A stretch of DNA of 64,000 nucleotides from NCBI RefSeq assembly GCF_000195085.1, contig NC_015380.1, forward strand, positions 420,001 to 484,000, in the 5' to 3' direction. The notes beneath the pieces are model-generated. The model saw only the letters and a list, made by a program, of their open reading frames with translations. It ran no database searches and was not told the origin of the DNA. Every line of letters starts with the position of its first letter. Positions within the stretch are counted from its first letter, which is position 1. The position numbers and the translations under genes are program-made. Below, piece after piece: positions 26,577-35,817 of the stretch. The DNA is from Candidatus Pelagibacter sp. IMCC9063 (GTDB lineage Bacteria; Pseudomonadota; Alphaproteobacteria; Pelagibacterales; Pelagibacteraceae).

Positions 26577-27164
26577 TTATTTATATAAACTAATTCTAAG
26601 TCTTGAAGAAGATACATTAATACCCTTGTTGTTAATATACACCCATTCCTTTTGTTTAGGGCCTATTTTAAGCAAAGTATCCAAGCTTATTTTTGTTTTT
26701 CTAAATTTTTTAGCTGCGGGAGAAGTTAGTGCGGGTTTTTTATAACCAATTCTATTCATGACTACCACAGTACATAAAGAAAATATTTTTTTATAATCTT
26801 TCCACTGATGTAGCCGAATCAAATTATCTGCCCCGATAATAAAAAACAAATTTGTTTTTTTAGTAATTTTCTTTTTTATTTTTCGTAGAATATTTATAGT
26901 AAGGTTAGAATTTTTAATATCACCTGTATTAAGTAATTTTATTTTTTTTTCACTCCTTGTCAGCTGCCTACATAGTGTTTTTCTTTTATTTTCATTATTA
27001 TGTGGGCTTGTTTTTTTAAGAGGGTTTTGTTTGGTGATAGCCCAATACAAAAGCTTAAGATCCAACTTTTTAATAACTAGTTTGGATATATGCAAATGAC
27101 CTTTGTGTGGTGGGTCAAAAGTTCCCCCTAAAATTCCTAAGTTATTTTGGATTCTTAGTTTCAA
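26577..27164 (-). CDS. nadD: nicotinate-nucleotide adenylyltransferase
   Basis: A 195-residue NadD, converting nicotinate mononucleotide to deamido-NAD. The nucleotidyl-transferase motif GGTFDPPHKGHL lies near residues 13-24, FFIIGADNLIRLHQWKDYKKI is the family central motif, and a C-terminal SSSRLRI matches the ISSTxIR motif. Its start overlaps the proA stop by four bases. Confidence 0.95.
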   Translation of the reverse strand: MKLRIQNNLGILGGTFDPPHKGHLHISKLVIKKLDLKLLYWAITKQNPLKKTSPHNNENKRKTLCRQLTRSEKKIKLLNTGDIKNSNLTINILRKIKKKITKKTNLFFIIGADNLIRLHQWKDYKKIFSLCTVVVMNRIGYKKPALTSPAAKKFRKTKISLDTLLKIGPKQKEWVYINNKGINVSSSRLRISLYK

Positions 27165-28420
27165 GCTCTGATTTGGCCTTTGCCTTTAACAATATATTTG
27201 TATGAGGTTAGCTGTTCTAATCCTACAGGCCCTCTTGGATGAAGTTTGTTTGTGGAAATTCCCACTTCAGCACCAAGACCGAATTCATATCCGTCTGCAA
27301 ATTGGGTAGAAGTATTATGCATGACTATTGAACTGGTAACTTCATTTAAAAATTTTTGTGCACTTTGTTTGCTATTAGTAATAATAGATTCCGTATGGTT
27401 TGTTCCATATTTGTGAATATGTGAAATGGCTTCATCTATACTATCCACAACTTTTACTGAAATAATAGACTCTAAATATTCAGTCTTCCAGTCCATTTCT
27501 TTTGCAAGGCTAGCTTTAGCAAAGTGCTTCTTGACCATTTTATCACCTATAATTTTGCAACCACTTTTATGTAGCAAATTTAGAATAGGTAGCAAGTGTG
27601 TGCCCACAACTTTTTTATGGATCAATAAAGTTTCGACTGCTCCGCATATACTGGTTCTTCTAAGTTTTGCATTAAATACAACTTTCCTGGACATTTCTAA
27701 GCTAGCCTTTGAATCAACATATATATGACAAAGTCCCTCTAAGTGACCAATGACGGGAACTTTGGATAAATCTAATACTTTTTTAACAAGACTTTTCCCA
27801 CCTCTTGGAACTATTACGTCGATGTAAGATCTCATATTGGATAATAAATAATCCACATAATCTCTATTGGTTTTATTTATAAGCTGAATGCAATCAGGAT
27901 TGATTTTATTTTTTTTTAATATTTTTCTAAACAAATTGCATAAAATGGTATTGGAATAAAAAGCTTCTGTTCCGCCACGAAGAATAGCGCAGTTACCAGA
28001 CTTAAAACAAAGAATAGAAACATCTGCAGTCACATTAGGTCTTGCCTCATAAATGACACCAATCACCCCAATTGGCATTGTTATTTTTTGGATAACAAGA
28101 CCATTAGGTCGTTTAGTGGAGCTTATAATTTTATTAGTAGGATCTTTAAGTTTTATTACTTCTTTAATTGACTGAATGATACTTTCAATTCTATCATTAT
28201 TTAAAATTGACCGTTCTATTATATTTGCTTTAATTTTTTTGATTTTAGCATTTTTAATATCTAACTCATTAGCCTTAAGAATTGCTTTTTTATTTTTTTT
28301 TATTTCACTAATATAATCTTTCAACACTTTATTTTTGCGGATTTCTGTTAAGTGCACTATCGTATTAGATGCTACTACAGCTTTTTTACCTAGTTGTTCT
28401 AAGTAGTTATTTTTTTTCAT
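27161..28420 (-). CDS. proA: gamma-glutamyl phosphate reductase
   Basis: A 419-residue ProA, the second step of proline synthesis, reducing glutamyl phosphate to glutamate semialdehyde. Features are the PIGVIGVIYEARPNVT cofactor segment, the GGTEAFYSN motif, VPRGGKSLV and the active-site cysteine in RRTSICGAVETLL. Its start overlaps proB by 14 bases. The arrangement obgE-proB-proA-nadD is widespread in alphaproteobacteria. Confidence 0.97.
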   Translation of the reverse strand: MKKNNYLEQLGKKAVVASNTIVHLTEIRKNKVLKDYISEIKKNKKAILKANELDIKNAKIKKIKANIIERSILNNDRIESIIQSIKEVIKLKDPTNKIISSTKRPNGLVIQKITMPIGVIGVIYEARPNVTADVSILCFKSGNCAILRGGTEAFYSNTILCNLFRKILKKNKINPDCIQLINKTNRDYVDYLLSNMRSYIDVIVPRGGKSLVKKVLDLSKVPVIGHLEGLCHIYVDSKASLEMSRKVVFNAKLRRTSICGAVETLLIHKKVVGTHLLPILNLLHKSGCKIIGDKMVKKHFAKASLAKEMDWKTEYLESIISVKVVDSIDEAISHIHKYGTNHTESIITNSKQSAQKFLNEVTSSIVMHNTSTQFADGYEFGLGAEVGISTNKLHPRGPVGLEQLTSYKYIVKGKGQIRA

Positions 28421-29531
28421 TCTTTTCTTCTCTTACTAAATTATCTATATGAATTACCTCTCCACGTGAAGAATATCCAAGTATTTTGTTTATCTGATCA
28501 CTTTTAAGACCTTTAATTTTTTTAATATCACTATTAGAGTAAGAGGATACTCCTATTCCCAATTTTTTTTTATGATCGCCAAAAATAGATACCGTATCCC
28601 CTCTTTGAAAGGTACCATTGGTGTCTAGTATTCCTACTGGCAATAAACTTTTTCCATTAATGATAGCTCGAGCAGCTCCTTCATCTACAAAAATAGATCC
28701 TTTTGTTTTGATAGTCCCCATAATCCATCTTTTTTTTGCATTACGGGAATTTATCTTTGGAACGAACCACGTAAATTTTTTACTCTTAATCATTTTTTGA
28801 ATAGGATTGTTTATCGTCCCCGATCCAATAAGCATATTACAGCCTGCATCCATACAAATTTTTGCAGCTTCAATTTTAGTAATCATTCCACCCGACCCAT
28901 AATCGCTAATACTTTTGGTTGCTATTCTTTTTATTGATTCATTAATTTCTGTAACTTTTTTTATATAGACAGAATCCTTAAATTGATTTGGGTTTTTAGA
29001 ATACAGTCCGTCAATATCAGAAAGCATAATGAGTGTGTCAGCATTAATTATTTGAGCAACTCTTGCTGCAAGTCTGTCATTGTCTCCATATCTAATTTCA
29101 GATGTCGCTGTAGTATCGTTTTCATTTACAATAGGAACAATATTCATTTCAAATAGGTTAGAAATAGTATCTTTTGCATTTAAAGACCTTCTTCTGTTTT
29201 CTGTATCTTCCAGGGTAAGTAAAATCTGTGCGATTTTTATTTTTTTTCTTAAAAATGATTTTTTAAACAAATTCATTAATTCTATTTGTCCAACTGCAGC
29301 AATAGCCTGATGTTCTTTAAGCCTTAATTTTTTTTTATTTTTTTTTAGAAGTTTGCAACCCAAGGCAATAGCTCCAGAGGTTACTATAATAACTTTAATT
29401 TTTTTTTTGATCAAAAAATGGACATCATCGATTAACTTGTTTATCCAATCTTTTTTAAAGTTGTCTGTCTTATCTACCAACGTAGAAGAGCCAATTTTAA
29501 TTATCAATAGTTTTGAATTTAAAATATTCAT
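28407..29531 (-). CDS. proB: glutamate 5-kinase
   Basis: A 374-residue ProB with an N-terminal amino-acid kinase domain (KIGSSTLVDK, VTSGAIALGC, NENDTTATSEIRYGDND, SDYGSGGMITKIEAAKI) and a C-terminal PUA domain (from about residue 280, GTIKTKGSIFVDEGAARAI). It makes glutamyl phosphate for proline. It shares its first base with the last base of obgE. Confidence 0.97.
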   Translation of the reverse strand: MNILNSKLLIIKIGSSTLVDKTDNFKKDWINKLIDDVHFLIKKKIKVIIVTSGAIALGCKLLKKNKKKLRLKEHQAIAAVGQIELMNLFKKSFLRKKIKIAQILLTLEDTENRRRSLNAKDTISNLFEMNIVPIVNENDTTATSEIRYGDNDRLAARVAQIINADTLIMLSDIDGLYSKNPNQFKDSVYIKKVTEINESIKRIATKSISDYGSGGMITKIEAAKICMDAGCNMLIGSGTINNPIQKMIKSKKFTWFVPKINSRNAKKRWIMGTIKTKGSIFVDEGAARAIINGKSLLPVGILDTNGTFQRGDTVSIFGDHKKKLGIGVSSYSNSDIKKIKGLKSDQINKILGYSSRGEVIHIDNLVREEKNEKK

Positions 29532-30499
29532 TATAAAATTCTTAATATTGTATTAATATTTTCTTTTTTGAGAATAGAAATTTCATAAAACTTCTTTTTA
29601 AAAAATTTCTTAAATTCTTTAAGTTTTTCATTTTTTTCTTTTTCTTCTAATAAATCAATTTTATTAAATACTACTATTTCTTTTTTTTTAATAAGCTTTT
29701 CACTATATTGTTTTAATTCTTCTCTGATTACCTTGTATTGTCTAATCAAATCATCCTCATTTATATCTATAATGTGTAATAAACTTTTGCATCTTTCAAT
29801 GTGTTTTAAAAATTTATCTCCAAGTCCTATGCCTTTGTGTGCACCTTCGATTAACCCAGGGATATCGGCTAATACAATTTCTTTATCATCAATTTGAACT
29901 ACTCCTAAATTTGGATTTATTGTAGTGAACGGGTAATTGGCTATTTTTGGCCTAGCTCTAGTTGATATGTTCAAAAAACTAGATTTTCCTGCATTAGGAA
30001 ATCCAATCAACCCAACGTCTGCAATAATTTTTAATTCCAGCCATATTGAAATTTCCTCACCGAGTTTGCCCTTGGTAAATTTTCTGGGTGCACGATTAGT
30101 AGAACTTTTAAATTTTGTATTTCCAACTCCTCCAAAACCTCCTTTGGCCAAAATAAATTCTTCATCTTCTTTAGTAAAATCATAAATTAAAGTTTTCTTA
30201 TCTTCTGCATATACTTGTGTTCCAAGAGGAACTCGTAAAATTAGATTTTTTCCTCCATGACCTGTTTTATTGCTAGACCCTCCCTTTTCTCCATTACCTG
30301 CTTTAAAATGTTGGGCATATCTAAAATCTATTAAAGTATTAAGACCATTCACAGATTTTAAAATAATAGACCCTCCCGATCCTCCATCACCACCATTAGG
30401 ACCCCCAAATTCAACAAACTTTTCTCTTCTAAAGCTTGAAAGACCGCTTCCGCCATTTCCAGCTTTTACATAAATTTTAGCTTGATCTAAAAATTTCAT
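29531..30499 (-). CDS. obgE: Obg family GTPase
   Basis: A 322-residue essential ribosome-assembly GTPase. The glycine-rich Obg fold (KAGNGGSGLSSFRREKFV, GGDGGSGGSI) precedes the G domain with GLIGFPNAGKSSFLN (G1), DIPGLIEGAHKGIGLG (G3) and FNKIDLL (G4). It ends soon after the G domain, slightly shorter than many homologues, which lack or vary the C-terminal domain. It lies next to rpmA and rplU, the usual setting. Confidence 0.96.
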   Translation of the reverse strand: MKFLDQAKIYVKAGNGGSGLSSFRREKFVEFGGPNGGDGGSGGSIILKSVNGLNTLIDFRYAQHFKAGNGEKGGSSNKTGHGGKNLILRVPLGTQVYAEDKKTLIYDFTKEDEEFILAKGGFGGVGNTKFKSSTNRAPRKFTKGKLGEEISIWLELKIIADVGLIGFPNAGKSSFLNISTRARPKIANYPFTTINPNLGVVQIDDKEIVLADIPGLIEGAHKGIGLGDKFLKHIERCKSLLHIIDINEDDLIRQYKVIREELKQYSEKLIKKKEIVVFNKIDLLEEKEKNEKLKEFKKFFKKKFYEISILKKENINTILRIL

Positions 30500-30524
30500 A
30501 ATTTAGGGAATTATAGGGGAATTG

Positions 30525-30541
30525 CTTCTTAAAAAAAGAAG
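30525..30541 (-). terminator. small hairpin between rpmA and obgE
   Basis: A six-base-pair inverted repeat (CTTCTT / AAGAAG) with a five-base A/T loop lies in the 49-base gap between rpmA and obgE. There is no clear U-run after the stem on the minus strand, so attenuation or processing is only a possibility. Confidence 0.25.
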
Positions 30542-30548
30542 TGTTTAT

Positions 30549-30803
30549 CTAGTGAGGAATGACAGAAATGTATTTTTTTCCAAACTTTTTAGTTTGAAAT
30601 TTAACTCTACCGCTTACTTTTGCAAAGATTGTGTGATCTTTTCCCATTCCAACATTTTGACCAGGATGCATTTTAGTGCCTCTCTGTCGTAGGATAATGT
30701 TACCAGGAATAACTGATTGTTCGCCATATTTTTTAACTCCCAGTCTTCTACCAGCACTATCTCGACCGTTTCTTGTAGAACCACCTGCTTTTTTCGTTGC
30801 CAT
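30549..30803 (-). CDS. rpmA: 50S ribosomal protein L27
   Basis: An 84-residue L27. The N-terminal tail [20 protein letters not shown] reaches the peptidyl-transferase centre, followed by [22 protein letters not shown] and [16 protein letters not shown]. It lacks the cleaved N-terminal extension seen in Firmicutes. It follows rplU by 17 bases. Confidence 0.98.
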   Translation of the reverse strand: MATKKAGGSTRNGRDSAGRRLGVKKYGEQSVIPGNIILRQRGTKMHPGQNVGMGKDHTIFAKVSGRVKFQTKKFGKKYISVIPH

Positions 30804-30820
30804 AATATTATAATTTTAGT

Positions 30821-31273
30821 TTATTTTTTTTTAGATTCAACCGTATCTTTAGTTTTTATTTTTGTTTTTGTTTCTTTTTCCTTAGCAATAGAGGCTTTTG
30901 TTTTGGCTATAATGCCAACTTCAACTTTCTTATCTGCTTCAGATAGAATTTTTCCATCCTTTCCAAATATCTTCATAATTTGGATTACAGAAACTTGCTG
31001 TCTATGTCCTTTTTTTCGTCTTGAATTTTGTCTTCTTCTTTTTGTAAAAGATATAACTGTTTTATTTTTGGTTTGTTTAATAACAACGCCTTCAACTTTT
31101 GCTCCTTCTAAAAGTGGAGCTCCAATTTCGATATTGTCATCTTTGTTAGTTAGCAATACTTGATCAAAGTTAACTACGTTTCCAGCTTCGCCAGAAATTT
31201 TTTCTAAACGCAACGTATCATTAGCTGATACTTTGTATTGTTTTCCACCTGTATGTATTACTGCAAAAGTCAT
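30821..31273 (-). CDS. rplU: 50S ribosomal protein L21 with lysine-rich C-terminal extension
   Basis: A 150-residue L21. The core (FAVIHTGGKQYKV at the start, GAPLLEGAKVEGVV, and the FTKRRRQNSRRKKGHRQQ signature) ends near residue 103, the usual length. The remaining ~47 residues form a low-complexity Lys/Thr/Glu-rich tail (for example KEKETKTKIKTKDTVESKKK). Such tails occur in some alphaproteobacteria, but their role is unknown to me. rplU-rpmA-obgE is the classic order. Confidence 0.96.
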   Translation of the reverse strand: MTFAVIHTGGKQYKVSANDTLRLEKISGEAGNVVNFDQVLLTNKDDNIEIGAPLLEGAKVEGVVIKQTKNKTVISFTKRRRQNSRRKKGHRQQVSVIQIMKIFGKDGKILSEADKKVEVGIIAKTKASIAKEKETKTKIKTKDTVESKKK

Positions 31274-31343
31274 TGTATGTTTTTTAAAGTAGAGGCAATA
31301 TATCCAGCAAGCTTATCATGTCAAGGCGTTAGATCAGTAAATA

Positions 31344-32105
31344 CTAGAAATTATCCTTTAATTCCCTCAGTTTTGTAAAGACTTCTAGGTCTGTAGCATT
31401 GTTTAATGAGAGGGACTTTCTAACCGTAAGGTCGTCTAGTCTGAAAAAAATATTAGTTTTAAGCTCCATGCCAATAGTAGTTGGAATAGTAGGCTTATTC
31501 TGCCTTCTTAAGCTCTCTATCTCAGTGGCCCTTTTTTTTAAATCATCATTATACGGATCAACCGACATACAAAATGCTAGATTTGATTCTGTATATTCAT
31601 GGCCACAAAACACTTTTGTTTCTGGAGGCAGTTTTCTTATCTGGTCTACAGAAGCCAACATTTCTTCATAGGTACCTTCAAAAATTCTTCCACACCCCAA
31701 AGAAAAAACAACATCTCCAACAAAAGCTAAATTATTTTTTTTGAAATAATAAAAAATATGTCCAGAAGTATGCCCTGGTACATGATGCACTTCTACTTCA
31801 GTATTAGCAAATTTCCAAACTTGACCATCGTCTAGCAGTATATCAATTCCCGGTATTCTATTGTGGTCAGGAGCAAATCCTACAATTTTACAGTTATATT
31901 TTTTTTGCAAAGATCGGTTTCCATCCACATGGTCTCCATGATGATGTGTATTTAATATAAAATCCAAAGATAAATTATTTTTTTCTAAAAAGGAATCTAC
32001 AGCATTAAATTCTGCTGGATCAACGATTGCTACTTTTTTAGTCTCTGGATCTACAATGCAATAAGAGTAGTTGTCAGTTAGGCATGGAATTACATTTACA
32101 ATCAT
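31344..32105 (-). CDS. gloB: hydroxyacylglutathione hydrolase (glyoxalase II)
   Basis: A 253-residue metallo-beta-lactamase-fold enzyme that hydrolyses S-lactoylglutathione. The binuclear metal motif is NTHHHGDHVDGN near residue 55, followed by HVPGHTSGHIFYY, GDVVFSLGCGR and the C-terminal FCGHEYTESNL. The length is standard. It is divergent from the methyltransferase gene at 32135, with 29 bases between starts. Confidence 0.95.
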   Translation of the reverse strand: MIVNVIPCLTDNYSYCIVDPETKKVAIVDPAEFNAVDSFLEKNNLSLDFILNTHHHGDHVDGNRSLQKKYNCKIVGFAPDHNRIPGIDILLDDGQVWKFANTEVEVHHVPGHTSGHIFYYFKKNNLAFVGDVVFSLGCGRIFEGTYEEMLASVDQIRKLPPETKVFCGHEYTESNLAFCMSVDPYNDDLKKRATEIESLRRQNKPTIPTTIGMELKTNIFFRLDDLTVRKSLSLNNATDLEVFTKLRELKDNF

Positions 32106-32134
32106 TAAGTTTTTTTTGTATTATATAAGACCCA

Positions 32135-32848
32135 ATGTATCAAGATATTATTAAACTAGAGAAATTTTATCAGTCTGAATTAGGCAAGGCCGTTCAAGAT
32201 AGAATTTATTCTAAATTAAAAAAATACATCTATTTGCACGATGAAGAGAAGCTAGGAAGCTTTGGTTTTGGAGAGCCCTACCTATCTCTTTTACCTAAAA
32301 AAAAAGCGTCTATATTTAATTTTTTTTCTCAACAGATGGGAATTAAAAAAAACATTATAAACGAAAGATTTTCTAATGTATTGTTAGATGAAGAACAGCT
32401 ACCCATTGAAGATCTTTTTTTGAATCATATTATCTGTATTCATTGCCTGGAACATTCAGAAAACTTAAAAAAAACCTTAAGAGAATTGTGGAGAGTTCTT
32501 TCGCCAGAGGGAAAAATTTACATTATACTACCCAACAAAAAATCTTCATGGAGCTTTTCATCTAAAAGTCCTTTTTCATCAGGGTTTGGTTTTTCTAAAA
32601 ACCAAATTACTCGAGTTTTAGAAGACAACTTTTTTGAAATCCAATCTATTGACCGGCTGGTTTATTTCCCAAGCTGGAATAGTAGATTGCTTTTGAATAA
32701 TAGATTTTTTTTAGAAAAAATAGGCTCTTACTTTTGGAGGTTTTTTAATGGATTTTACTTATGTGTTGCTACAAAAAGAATTTATGCAAACTCTAAGGCA
32801 AAAAAATTTTCTTTTATTAAAAAAAGAAGTAGTGCTGAACAAGTTTAG
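32135..32848 (+). CDS. class I SAM-dependent methyltransferase-like protein
   Basis: A 237-residue protein related to Methyltransf_11-type proteins that often sit divergently from gloB in alphaproteobacteria. The late methyltransferase motifs are visible (HIICIHCLEHSENLKKTL, ELWRVLSPEGKIYIILPNK near residues 100-145), but the N-terminal SAM-binding glycine loop is degenerate (KLGSFGFGEPYLSLL). The substrate is unknown. Its stop lies one base from the convergent metW stop. Confidence 0.75.
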   Translation: MYQDIIKLEKFYQSELGKAVQDRIYSKLKKYIYLHDEEKLGSFGFGEPYLSLLPKKKASIFNFFSQQMGIKKNIINERFSNVLLDEEQLPIEDLFLNHIICIHCLEHSENLKKTLRELWRVLSPEGKIYIILPNKKSSWSFSSKSPFSSGFGFSKNQITRVLEDNFFEIQSIDRLVYFPSWNSRLLLNNRFFLEKIGSYFWRFFNGFYLCVATKRIYANSKAKKFSFIKKRSSAEQV

Positions 32849-32849
32849 C

Positions 32850-33449
32850 TTAACTCTTTCTTACTAAAAAAATTCCAATTTCAGATGTTAAATTTTTTAT
32901 TTCCAAATTACTTTTTTGAATGTTCCCAATTTTACCAGAGGAGACTGAAATAGATTTTACTATATTGATATTGTCCAATTCACACAAATTGTGAAAATCC
33001 TTAATAGTACACATGTGTAAGTTTGGAGTATTATACCAAAAATTAGGAAGATTTTCAGTAACTGGCATAGTGCCTTTCATTAGCAAGCTTAATCTAACTT
33101 TCCAATATCCGAAATTAGGAATAGTGATAATAGCACTTTTTGCTATTCTCAAAAGTTCATTAACAACTTTCCTGGGATCATAAAATTGCTGCAGAGATTG
33201 ATTTAAGATTGCAAAATCAAATGAATTGCTAGGATAGTCAACCAAATCTTTTTCTGCATCACCTTCTATAACCGCAAGACCTTTAGCCACACTTTCTTGA
33301 ACTAATTTTTGATCAATTTCCAAACCTCTTCCATCTACACGTTTATTTTTTTTAAGATGAAGCAATAAACTTCCATCACCACATCCCACATCAAGAACTC
33401 TAGAGTTAATATCTATTAATCCTGATAAAATATCATCTTCAAATTTCAT
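32850..33449 (-). CDS. metW: methionine biosynthesis protein MetW
   Basis: A 199-residue class I methyltransferase-fold protein of the MetW family, which works with MetX in the acylation of homoserine. The SAM motif is VLDVGCGDGSLLLHL near residue 20, followed by NSFDFAILNQSLQQFYDP. An upstream in-frame ATG at 33464 exists, but the ATG at 33449 has AGGA nine bases upstream, gives the usual N terminus and overlaps metX by 11 bases. Confidence 0.93.
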   Translation of the reverse strand: MKFEDDILSGLIDINSRVLDVGCGDGSLLLHLKKNKRVDGRGLEIDQKLVQESVAKGLAVIEGDAEKDLVDYPSNSFDFAILNQSLQQFYDPRKVVNELLRIAKSAIITIPNFGYWKVRLSLLMKGTMPVTENLPNFWYNTPNLHMCTIKDFHNLCELDNINIVKSISVSSGKIGNIQKSNLEIKNLTSEIGIFLVRKS

Positions 33450-34587
33450 TTTTAAAATCCTCATATGCAGAATCTACAAAACCCTTTAAGGTATTGAAGA
33501 AAGCTGGTTCATTGACTAAAAAAGAATCGTGACCATTATTGGTAATGATTTCTACAAAACTAACTTCAGCTCCAATTGCATTTAGGGCAATGACAATTTT
33601 TTTGCTCTCAGAAGTAGGGTAGAGCCAATCAGTTGAAAATGAAATAATACAGTATTTAATTTTTGAATTTTTAAATGCATTGGATAGATTACCATTATTT
33701 GCTTTATACAAATCAAAGTAATCCATAGCTCTTGTAATATACATGTAAGAATTTGCATCAAACCTATCGACAAAAGAATATCCCTGATATTTTAAATAAC
33801 TTTCGACTTCAAAATCAGCATCAAAAGAAAACTTGAGATCACTTTTTTCTTGAAGCTTTCTTCCAAATTTATTCTGTAATCCTTGCTCTGATAAATAACT
33901 AATGTGTCCAGCCATTCTAGCAATCGCCAATCCTTTTCTAGGTATTTTTCCTGAAGTTAAATAGTTTCCACCATCCCACTCTTGGTCAGCCATAATAGCT
34001 TGCCTGGCTAGCTCATTAAATGCAATGTTTTGAGCAGAATGACTTGCTGTACATGCAATTGGAATTGATGAAAATGTACGTTCTGGAAAAAGAGTACAAA
34101 ACTGCAGTGCTTGCATTCCACCCATAGAACCACCAATGACAGATAAAGTTTTCTTGATACCCAAGTAATCGAGTAAATGAACTTGAGCAGAAACCATATC
34201 TTTAATGGTAACTACTGGAAAATTTAGTCCATAAGGTTTTCCTGTGGAGGGGTCAATTTCTTTTGGGCCAGTACTCCCCATGCATCCGCCCAAAACATTT
34301 GCACATATCACAAAATATTTATTAGTATCTACGGCTTTCCCCTTGCCAATTGCATAACTCCACCAACCATCTTTGCCAGTTACAGTATTTGTTTCTGTTG
34401 CAAATTGATCACCAGAGAGAGCATGGAATACAAGAATTGCATTACTCTTATTTTCATTGAGAGCACCGTAAGTTTCGTAAGCAATATCGAACCCTTTTAA
34501 TTTTACACCGCAGTCTAAAGCTAGGGTCTTATCAAGGGTAATTTTTTTAATATTGTTAAAATTTAAATTCATTTCAAATAAAACCAT
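33439..34587 (-). CDS. metX: homoserine O-acyltransferase MetX
   Basis: A 382-residue alpha/beta-hydrolase-fold homoserine O-acetyl/succinyltransferase, the entry to methionine synthesis. It has FHALSGDQF, GPKEIDPSTGKPYG, the nucleophile serine in VIGGSMGGMQAL and the catalytic histidine in NNGHDSFL. The open frame extends 40 codons upstream, but that stretch is the SAM-II riboswitch; the ATG at 34587 is the first one after the riboswitch and its AGAGGAG ribosome-binding site. Expression should fall when S-adenosylmethionine is high. Confidence 0.95.
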   Translation of the reverse strand: MVLFEMNLNFNNIKKITLDKTLALDCGVKLKGFDIAYETYGALNENKSNAILVFHALSGDQFATETNTVTGKDGWWSYAIGKGKAVDTNKYFVICANVLGGCMGSTGPKEIDPSTGKPYGLNFPVVTIKDMVSAQVHLLDYLGIKKTLSVIGGSMGGMQALQFCTLFPERTFSSIPIACTASHSAQNIAFNELARQAIMADQEWDGGNYLTSGKIPRKGLAIARMAGHISYLSEQGLQNKFGRKLQEKSDLKFSFDADFEVESYLKYQGYSFVDRFDANSYMYITRAMDYFDLYKANNGNLSNAFKNSKIKYCIISFSTDWLYPTSESKKIVIALNAIGAEVSFVEIITNNGHDSFLVNEPAFFNTLKGFVDSAYEDFKNEI

Positions 34588-34600
34588 TTTATTAATGGTT

Positions 34601-34648
34601 CTCCTCTTTAGCAGTTTCGCTCGCAATTCGGTTAAATCAGCGAATGAA
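34601..34648 (-). promoter_or_regulatory. SAM-II riboswitch upstream of metX
   Basis: On the minus strand a six-pair P1 stem (TTCGCT / AGCGAA) encloses the conserved CTGATTTAACCGAATTGC loop, and the downstream GCTAAAGAGG segment can form the pseudoknot with the loop. This matches the known SAM-II (metA) consensus very closely. The 3' end contains the AGAGGAG ribosome-binding site of metX, so ligand binding would block translation directly. Confidence 0.93.
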
Positions 34649-34677
34649 GTTGTACTAAAAGGCAAATTTATTGTCAA
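34649..34677 (-). promoter_or_regulatory. promoter of metX / SAM-II riboswitch
   Basis: On the minus strand TTGACA (34677-34672) and TACAAC (34654-34649) are separated by 17 bases. Transcription would begin at about the first bases of the riboswitch P1 stem, so the aptamer has almost no 5' flank. Confidence 0.6.
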
Positions 34678-34744
34678 ACAATCAATGTTTTTTTGATAAA
34701 CAGTCACACATATTGTATGAAGAAAATTAACTAATTATTTTGAA

Positions 34745-35817
34745 ATGAACTTTCCTAAAGCAAAAAAAATAACAACTCAGAGATATGAAGGTGGCCTTTC
34801 CAAAATACCTGGAGTGACCAAGTCAATCAAGTTATCTTCCAATGAGTCTGCTCTGGGCTGTTCTTCTTTAGCATTGGAAGCTTTTATCAAAACAAAAAAT
34901 AAAATTTCCAAGTACCCAGACTCAAAGAGTAGTTTGTTAAAAAAAACGATTGCCAGCAAATTTAAAATTAACACAGATAGAATAATAGTGGGGTGTGGGT
35001 CGGACGAAATTATAAGTTTTGCATGCCAAGCTTTTTTGGAAAAAAAAGATGAAGTAATTGTTCCTCAATTTAGTTTCCTAATGTATAGAATTTATTCTCA
35101 AATTAATGGAGCCAAAGTTGTAGCTGCAAAAGAAAAAAATTTTAAAACTGACATATATGCAATTCTAAAGTGCGTTACAAAAAAAACAAAAATTGTTTTT
35201 TTAGCCAACCCTAATAATCCAACAGGAACATATTTAAACAAGTCAGAACTAAAAACTCTTCGAAGCAAGCTTCCCTCTCGAATTTTGTTGTTAATAGATG
35301 ATGCATATTGCGAATATATGCAAAATAAAGATTACACATCTGGACTAGAGCTTTTTAAAAATAGTAAAAATGTTCTAGTGACGAGAACTTTCTCAAAAAT
35401 TTATGGACTAGCCAGTTTACGTTTAGGGTGGGGATACGCATCTAAAGATGTTATTTCTTCTTTAATGAATGTAAAGCCTCCCTTTAACGTAACAGCAGGA
35501 GCTGAGGCAGCAGGTGTGGCTGCGTTGAAAGATACCAAGTGGATTAAGAAGAATATAAAACACAACAATATTTGGAGCTTACAAATATATAAAAAATTAA
35601 AAGAAAAAAAATAAAATGCAATTTTCCTTCTGCTAATTTTTTTCTAATGCAATTTAACAAATCTAACGATGCTAATAATGTTTTTAAAAAATTTGCCCAA
35701 TCAAAAATTATTTTAAGAAAAATGAATAACTATAAAATTAAAAATAGCTTAAGAGTAACGATTGGAAATGCCCAAGAGTGCAGGCTGTTTATTAAGCTAT
35801 TGGATAGGATTTTTTAA
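34745..35817 (+). CDS. hisC: histidinol-phosphate / aromatic aminotransferase, interrupted by a -1 frameshift
   Basis: A class I/II PLP aminotransferase of the HisC family: KLSSNESALG near the start, ANPNNPTGTYL, the Asp in LIDDAYCEY and the PLP lysine in TFSKIYGLASLRLGW. The first frame stops at 35614; a -1 shift in the A8 tract at 35604-35611 restores a 357-residue protein whose end (SLRVTIGNAQECRLFIKLL) is the normal HisC C terminus with the conserved arginine. The restored stop overlaps the tyrA start (TAATG). Next to tyrA it may serve tyrosine/phenylalanine synthesis as well as histidine. Confidence 0.88.

Noticed and set aside
34588-34707. Forty extra N-terminal codons of metX
   Set aside because: The stretch is the SAM-II riboswitch and promoter; the encoded residues do not match MetX proteins.
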